Source of the DNA: Armatimonadota bacterium
GTDB taxonomy: Bacteria > Armatimonadota > Fimbriimonadia > Fimbriimonadales > Fimbriimonadaceae
Length of the DNA stretch: 5,352 bases
Assembly (NCBI GenBank): GCA_023428805.1
Contig: JAEYWW010000051.1
Location: 1 to 5,352, forward strand
Reading direction: 5' to 3'
Shown: positions 4,140 to 5,352 of the stretch, in pieces
Layout of the letters: each line of letters starts with the position of its first letter
Numbering within the stretch: the first letter of the stretch is position 1
Notes under the pieces: generated by a model
The model's input: only the letters and a program-made list of their open reading frames with translations
Database searches by the model: none
Told to the model about the DNA's origin: nothing
Position numbers and translations under genes: made by a program

Positions 4140-5352
4140 ATGCTTGTAGTAAGAGTGCCCCCGTCCACGCACGAACAGTATATCAAGGAGAAGCTGAGCC
4201 AGCTTCCCGCTTCGCCCGGATGCTACATCTATCGCAGCGAACGGGGTGACGTGCTGTATGTGGGCAAGGCGATCAGCCTCAAGAACCGGGTGCGGAGCTA
4301 CTTCCAGAAGAGCGCCAAGCATGGTCCCCGCATCGCCCGATTGGTGGCGCGGGTCTGCGACATCGAGTGGATCGTGGTTGACAGCGAGGTGGAGGCTCTG
4401 GTGCTGGAGTGCAACCTCATCAAGGAGCATCGCCCGCCTTATAATGTGCGTCTTCGAGACGACAAGAGCTACCCCTATATCACGATCACCAAGGAGAATT
4501 TCCCCCGTGTCCTCTTCACTCGGAATCCGAAGAGGGGGAAGGGGAAGACATTTGGACCCTACACGTCGGCCTATTCAGTTCGGGAGACGCTTGGATTGCT
4601 GCACAAGGTGTTTCCGTTGATCCCCTGCGGCAAATCCTGGAGCGGAAAAGCGGAGCAGCGGCCCTGCCTCTACTATCATCTTGGGCAATGCCTGGCTCCC
4701 TGTGCGGGTTTGGCTGACAAGCAGGAGTACGCTCAAGTTCTGGGCGAGGTTGAGCGTTTTCTGCAGGGCAAAGAGGCCGGAGTTCTCTCCGACCTGCGTC
4801 GGCAGATGGACGAGATGGCGGAGAGCCTGGAGTTCGAGAAGGCTGCGGCAATCCGGGACAAGATTCAGGCTCTTGAGCACACTCTCGAGCGGCAGAAGGT
4901 GCTGATGGACGACGGCCAAGACCGTGATGTGATCGCGGTGGTCAAGGACGAGCGGGGCGCTGCGATCCAGATGCTTTATGTGCGCGGCGGGAGGCTGATC
5001 GGCCAGAGATCGTTCGTCTTGGATGGTTCCAGCGAGGCGGCACCGACCGAGGCGGTGCAGGAATTTGTCAAGCAGTATTACGCCGACGTGCCGGAGATTC
5101 CGCGCGAGATTCTGCTTCCGGTGGAGATCGAGGAAAGGAATATTGTTCAGCAGTGGCTGCGGGGAAGGAAAGGTTCCGCAGTTTCGGTCGAAGTTCCGCA
5201 GGGTGGCGAGCGGATGCGTCTGGTTGACTTGGCGGCGCAGAACGCGGAGCAGGCTTTGAAGACCCTTCAGCTTGAGGCAGAGCAGAAGGAGCAGTGGGCG
5301 GAGCAGGCGATTTCGGAACTGTCGGAGGCGATCTCGCTGCCGACCCCCGCGC
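4140..5352 (+). CDS. uvrC: UvrABC excinuclease subunit C (partial, 3' end beyond window)
   Basis: UvrC makes the two incisions around a DNA lesion after UvrA and UvrB have found it. The first 404 of an expected roughly 600 residues are present. The GIY-YIG nuclease domain (about 22-105), which makes the 3' cut, shows PGCYIY (26-31), LYVGKA (39-44), Arg50 in LKNR, Glu85 in VEAL and YNVRLRDDKSYPYI (101-114). Four cysteines, 163, 176, 184 and 188, match the spacing of the [4Fe-4S] ligands known in E. coli UvrC. A UVR motif, the UvrB-binding helical hairpin, lies at about 215-250 (LEFEKAAAIRDKIQAL, 230-245). The window ends just before the RNase H-like domain that makes the 5' cut, so its catalytic residues are unseen. 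The start is unsure: ATG 4140 and GTG 4155 are both in frame, neither with a ribosome binding site; a stop at 4065-4067 bounds the frame. Confidence 0.96.
   Translation, partial: MLVVRVPPSTHEQYIKEKLSQLPASPGCYIYRSERGDVLYVGKAISLKNRVRSYFQKSAKHGPRIARLVARVCDIEWIVVDSEVEALVLECNLIKEHRPPYNVRLRDDKSYPYITITKENFPRVLFTRNPKRGKGKTFGPYTSAYSVRETLGLLHKVFPLIPCGKSWSGKAEQRPCLYYHLGQCLAPCAGLADKQEYAQVLGEVERFLQGKEAGVLSDLRRQMDEMAESLEFEKAAAIRDKIQALEHTLERQKVLMDDGQDRDVIAVVKDERGAAIQMLYVRGGRLIGQRSFVLDGSSEAAPTEAVQEFVKQYYADVPEIPREILLPVEIEERNIVQQWLRGRKGSAVSVEVPQGGERMRLVDLAAQNAEQALKTLQLEAEQKEQWAEQAISELSEAISLPTPA

Overview
The window joins two unrelated blocks of GC-rich bacterial DNA. The left part (1-2345, all + strand) is a piece of a Mu-like phage head-assembly cluster: the tail end of an upstream gene (probably the protease/scaffold), a small capsid cement-like protein, the gpT-family major head protein, a small coiled-coil protein and a probable head-completion/connector protein. 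The last three genes overlap by 4 and 11 bases and look translationally coupled. The cluster stops at a strong intrinsic terminator (2360-2389). No tail, lysis, packaging or integrase gene follows it.

The right part is chromosomal housekeeping DNA. A full-length leuC (2680-4065, - strand), the large subunit of isopropylmalate isomerase for leucine synthesis, lies head to head with uvrC (from 4140, + strand, running off the window), the nucleotide excision repair endonuclease. They share a 74-base intergenic region containing a perfect 12-base palindrome. leuD, the usual partner of leuC, is not seen.

The gene-free stretch 2346-2679 between the blocks is packed with structure. After the terminator come four copies of one design: the pentamer GGAGT followed at once by a 7-8 bp hairpin. 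The first two (2390-2412 and 2485-2507, inverted) form a 29-base imperfect terminal inverted repeat whose differences are partly compensatory, so the hairpins are conserved while the sequence changes. Two more follow at 2524 and 2550. A separate perfect 12-bp hairpin (2623-2650) sits just past the leuC stop. The design recalls REP/REPIN elements mobilised by RAYT (TnpA_REP) transposases; this is the most noteworthy signal in the window.

The host is a high-GC bacterium that makes leucine and uses UvrABC repair. Several starts (cement-like gene, major head gene, uvrC) lack a Shine-Dalgarno sequence. I cannot name the phylum securely; the general look would suit a Verrucomicrobiota/Kiritimatiellota-type genome, but that is a weak impression. 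The phage block is either the edge of a prophage, an eroded remnant, or the end of a capsid-only element; sequence to the left of the window would decide.
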